Below are positions 23,816-26,669 of a stretch of 26,669 nt of DNA, in pieces (position 1 is the first letter of the stretch; the number at the start of each line of letters is the position of its first letter). Under the pieces are notes generated by a model. It was not told where the DNA came from, ran no database searches, and saw only the letters and a program-made list of their open reading frames with translations. The translations under genes and the position numbers were made by a program. This DNA is from a virus. Where the stretch lies: IMG/VR virus record IMGVR_UViG_3300030102_003652, positions 1 to 26,669 of that record; one strand, given 5' to 3'.

Positions 23816-26669
23816 TCAGTAGTTTGTCGTGTGCCTTGTGAAATACACATCGAATCTTACCGCAGATTGTATATTTAGGTTTCCTGATTCTCTTCTTACC
23901 GAATATGTTCTGTTCTTATTCATCTGAATATCCAAACCCGTAGCGGTGTAAACAAAGAAGTTCCCATGCGTGTTTGTCATATCATTGTCCACATCGAAAG
24001 TGAAATTTGAAACTACATTAGCGGGGTCGCCACTATGGAAGAATCTCCAAGTTTGGTCTGCCGTACTGCTTGTTGAAGTATTGAATGTATATGTGATTAC
24101 AACTGCCCTTAACTTGGCATCGTATGGTAGGGTGAAGGAGTTGATGGTTCCCACGCCATTGTGTGATGCATTAATTAGTCCTGAACCCTGACCTGTTGCG
24201 GTTCCATAACTATGCTTGTAAAATGTCTCCTTCTCCCACGTTCCCCATCCGTTAGGCCCGCTTGCCGTGACCGCACCACCCACCACGCTGATTGAAGGTA
24301 TGGCTCCGTCCGTCCTGTCCGTTATGACTTCAAGCGTAGGATTGTCTGCATACACGCTGTCCTCGACCAACTTCATCAATGGTGCTGTTGTGCTTGAATC
24401 GTTTCTGTAAAAGAGTCCCGTAGGGACGCTACCATCGTTGGACTCGACATCTAGCATGGCATCAGGGGATGTGTCTCCGATTCCCAATCTGCCCGCAGTT
24501 GAGACTGTCGCTCGCACAGATCCGTTGGTCTTGATTTGGAAGTTGTGATTGGTCGTGGTTCCGATGATTCCTGCGCTCGCCTGTGCTTGGACATTGATTG
24601 TAGCACCGCTTGTCCTACTGAGGTTTATGTCACCGTTGCCGCCCCCTTCACCTATGATGTCCAAGTCACCGCTTGGAGTGGTGTCGTTGATTCCCACAGG
24701 CGCGGAGAAGTAGTTCTTGTCCTCGCCGGTATTGTATATACCCCACTTAGTACCAACTTGGTCTGCTTGGGACACGGAGTAGTTCCCGTACCACATATAT
24801 GCATCGGTAACGACTGCCGAATCTCCGTTTGCATCTGTCACGTTATGATCGAAGAACCCCTCGTACACCCTTGCTGACGTTATCGTGATGTCGCCGCCTG
24901 TCCTGCTACCACCAATATCAACCTCGGAGGAAACGCCTCTGATGTTCGGTAGGTTCGTAGCCCTGTTTCCACTCACTATGGTCTGTCCACGCGCACCGTG
25001 AGCATTCGATACTACTCCGGTGTCTTGTAGCGATACATATCCGAGAGAACCATACATGGCACTTACTGTGGAGTTTGCAGTCGAATCGTCACTCGCCGCT
25101 ACGAAGTAGCCACCTGCCACGTTGGTGGTCGCAGTAGTGGGACTACCTGCTCTCTGTGTCTCTGCATATCCATAAACGGCATAGACCGCATCGGCATCTC
25201 CATCGCCGTTTAGCCTCGTATCCGACCAGATACCGTACAGTCGGTGTTCGTTGGATTGGTCGCCGCCCGTTGCAGATGAATCCGCATCGACATACAAACC
25301 GCCCTGTTCCCTGTCGCCACCTGTCGCCCCGCTTCCTGTCGAATCGTGGTCGATGAAGATGGCGAAGTCGCCGTCTGTGGCGGGGTTTGTCGCATTGTGG
25401 TCAATGTGTATAGGGTAAGTAGGGGCAGACACGTTTATTCCTAGATTGCCCGCATCGCTCAGTCTCATCTTCTCTGAACCCGATGTCTCAAAGAGAATGT
25501 GTCCTCCTGTCCCTACGTTCTCGCTATCTGCCCTTATGGAGAGATTACCTACATTGTTGATGATGCGAACAGTTGGGTCATTGGTAGCATCAGTATCTAT
25601 CAGTTTTAATTCTGGAAGGGTGTTAGATACAAGTAGCGTATTATTGACCGTTGTGAGAGCATCTTCTATCTTAATTCTCTGCGTACCATTTGTCTTCAAG
25701 GAAATATCTTTGCCCGAACCTGCCATAATGATGTCAAGTCCGTTTCCGTCTGTGATTAGCCGAGCATCGAAGTCATCGGAGAACGGAGTCTTCATGTCTA
25801 TGAAAGCACCTGATGGGCCACCAACCTCTATACTAGCAAAGCCACTAGCCTTGTTGAGATTCAACCTCTCTGCGGTTATGTCACCTGCTACGTCTAGTAT
25901 AGTCGAAGGGCTGTTAGTGCCTATACCCACACGATTAGCACTTGCATCAGAGAAGAAGTTTGTCGAACCATCGTCTGATTTAATCAGCACATCCACGTTT
26001 CTCTCGGTGTTGTTGAATGTGATTTGGTTGGATGCAATTCGTAGGTTCTCTCTTGGAGTTCCCATTTCATACAGTCTGAATTGGAATGCGGCGTTTTCAG
26101 TAGCATCGGTTTCATCTTCTATGAATGCTTGAATCTCACCATATGTCACCTTCTCGTCATTGTCATTCTCGCCTGTGAACAGAATTGTCCCAATCATGTC
26201 ATTTACTGCGGGAGATCCTGAATGTCTATACAAGTCAATGATTGGCCCTTCGTTCGCACTAGCATTCGTGTTCTCAAAGATGGCTGTCGTACTGCCATCG
26301 CCTGTGTGCTTAACGTGTAGTGGTGCGTCATCGGCATCCAAAGCACCGATACCTACGTTGCCCCCTAGTGGGTTGAGAACCATTTGTCTAACCCCATCGG
26401 TGTGTGTCCTCCCCTGAATGTATAGTGGGTAGGGGCTTGCGTTGTGCAGTCCGAATGCAAACTCGGAGTTTTCGTTCTGGAATATCTGTCCCGTTGTCGC
26501 ACCGAATGTCAATGAAGCCGCAGTAGTTGATGGCGCATCGACATGGAGTCTTGCACTAGGACTCGTAGTGCCTATCCCGACATTACCCGCAGAATCAATT
26601 CTCATTCTTTCATTACTACCCGCAGTAAAGAACTTGATATTCTGATAAGTCGCAGAATTGTTCCCACCA
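23816..26669 (-). CDS. Tail fibre protein with GIGTTSP-type repeats, N-terminus outside window
   Basis: At least 950 codons are visible, and the frame stays open to the right edge, so the true start is outside. The first visible residues run GGNNSATYQNIKFFTAGSNE, then RMRIDSAGNVGIGTTSP, the usual repeat unit of marine fibre proteins; the internal ATG at 26605 lies inside such a unit and is not a plausible start. Further units read VGIGALDADDAPLHV, VGIGTNSPSTILDVAG, LGINVSAPTYPIHID, VGINDTTPSGDLDIIG and LGIGDTSPDAMLDVES. Long trimeric-fibre beta sections lie between them. The C-terminal 150 residues form a separate beta domain (TFTLPYDAK-like strand, TADQTWRFFHSGDP, RFDVYFTRHTTNY), with no S74 chaperone signature. 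It probably contacts the host receptor. Unusually, it lies upstream of the tube gene, not at the tip end of the cluster. Confidence 0.85.
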   Translation of the reverse strand, partial: GGNNSATYQNIKFFTAGSNERMRIDSAGNVGIGTTSPSARLHVDAPSTTAASLTFGATTGQIFQNENSEFAFGLHNASPYPLYIQGRTHTDGVRQMVLNPLGGNVGIGALDADDAPLHVKHTGDGSTTAIFENTNASANEGPIIDLYRHSGSPAVNDMIGTILFTGENDNDEKVTYGEIQAFIEDETDATENAAFQFRLYEMGTPRENLRIASNQITFNNTERNVDVLIKSDDGSTNFFSDASANRVGIGTNSPSTILDVAGDITAERLNLNKASGFASIEVGGPSGAFIDMKTPFSDDFDARLITDGNGLDIIMAGSGKDISLKTNGTQRIKIEDALTTVNNTLLVSNTLPELKLIDTDATNDPTVRIINNVGNLSIRADSENVGTGGHILFETSGSEKMRLSDAGNLGINVSAPTYPIHIDHNATNPATDGDFAIFIDHDSTGSGATGGDREQGGLYVDADSSATGGDQSNEHRLYGIWSDTRLNGDGDADAVYAVYGYAETQRAGSPTTATTNVAGGYFVAASDDSTANSTVSAMYGSLGYVSLQDTGVVSNAHGARGQTIVSGNRATNLPNIRGVSSEVDIGGSRTGGDITITSARVYEGFFDHNVTDANGDSAVVTDAYMWYGNYSVSQADQVGTKWGIYNTGEDKNYFSAPVGINDTTPSGDLDIIGEGGGNGDINLSRTSGATINVQAQASAGIIGTTTNHNFQIKTNGSVRATVSTAGRLGIGDTSPDAMLDVESNDGSVPTGLFYRNDSSTTAPLMKLVEDSVYADNPTLEVITDRTDGAIPSISVVGGAVTASGPNGWGTWEKETFYKHSYGTATGQGSGLINASHNGVGTINSFTLPYDAKLRAVVITYTFNTSTSSTADQTWRFFHSGDPANVVSNFTFDVDNDMTNTHGNFFVYTATGLDIQMNKNRTYSVRRESGNLNIQSAVRFDVYFTRHTTNY

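Noticed and set aside
24652-24834. Minus-strand 60-codon frame inside the fibre gene.
   Set aside because: It overlaps a well-supported coding frame and has no start signal or motif.
25446-26132. Plus-strand open frame of 228 codons opposite the fibre gene.
   Set aside because: The minus strand encodes clear fibre repeats here; the plus frame is low-complexity and hydrophobic, as expected for the complement.
26540-26605. ATG at 26605 as the start of the fibre gene.
   Set aside because: The reading frame continues upstream with the typical fibre-repeat sequence (FFTAGSNERMRIDSAG), so the ATG is internal.

Overview
The window looks like the tail-morphogenesis region of a tailed double-stranded DNA virus (Caudoviricetes type), read almost entirely from the minus strand, so genes run from the right edge to the left. 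The style is that of marine viral metagenomes: a GIGTTSP-type fibre, GSGYTSxP-like beta-repeats, LamG-like domains and two proteins over 2,200 residues. Neither the virus nor the host can be named from the sequence. No sheath gene is visible, so a long non-contractile tail (siphovirus-like) is the simplest reading. Several ribosome-binding sites are centred on GGTG (AAGGTG, GAGGTG, GGAGGTG) and the left end carries small Cys-pair proteins. Both would suit an archaeal host such as a marine euryarchaeon, but this is weak inference and a bacterial host is not excluded.

Layout in order of transcription, right to left. A fibre gene of at least 950 codons is cut by the right edge. It is followed by a tail-assembly-chaperone-like protein (124 aa), an acidic 89-aa protein, a very large candidate tail tube protein (725 aa) and a SAP-motif protein with an acidic tail (138 aa). 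Then come the G / G-T chaperone pair with a CCCTTTG -1 frameshift site, a short tape measure (about 467 aa), a 409-aa protein in the distal-tail position, and a 2,203-aa protein with LamG-like domains at both ends. The 2,706-aa protein that follows has a C-terminal part resembling a baseplate hub of the gpD/gp27 type. After it come a 113-aa structural protein, a candidate 22-codon micro-ORF and a 362-aa probable tail-tip or fibre protein. Two Cys-pair putative zinc proteins (60 and 193 aa) end the minus-strand run. At the extreme left edge the end of a plus-strand Cys-pair protein converges on them and overlaps the 193-aa gene.

The genes are tightly packed. Stops and starts are often fused (TGATG or ATGA), which suggests one long polycistronic unit with translational coupling. 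The order tube, G/GT, tape measure, distal tail, tip and hub is the classic siphovirus tail order and supports the functional calls. The unusual points are the scale of the tail-tip proteins against a short tape measure, the oversized tube protein, the intact -1 frameshift signal, and a micro-ORF and palindrome sitting on the ribosome-binding site of the 362-aa gene. There is no stretch over 300 bases without a gene, and no tRNA, CRISPR array, insertion sequence or integrase was seen.
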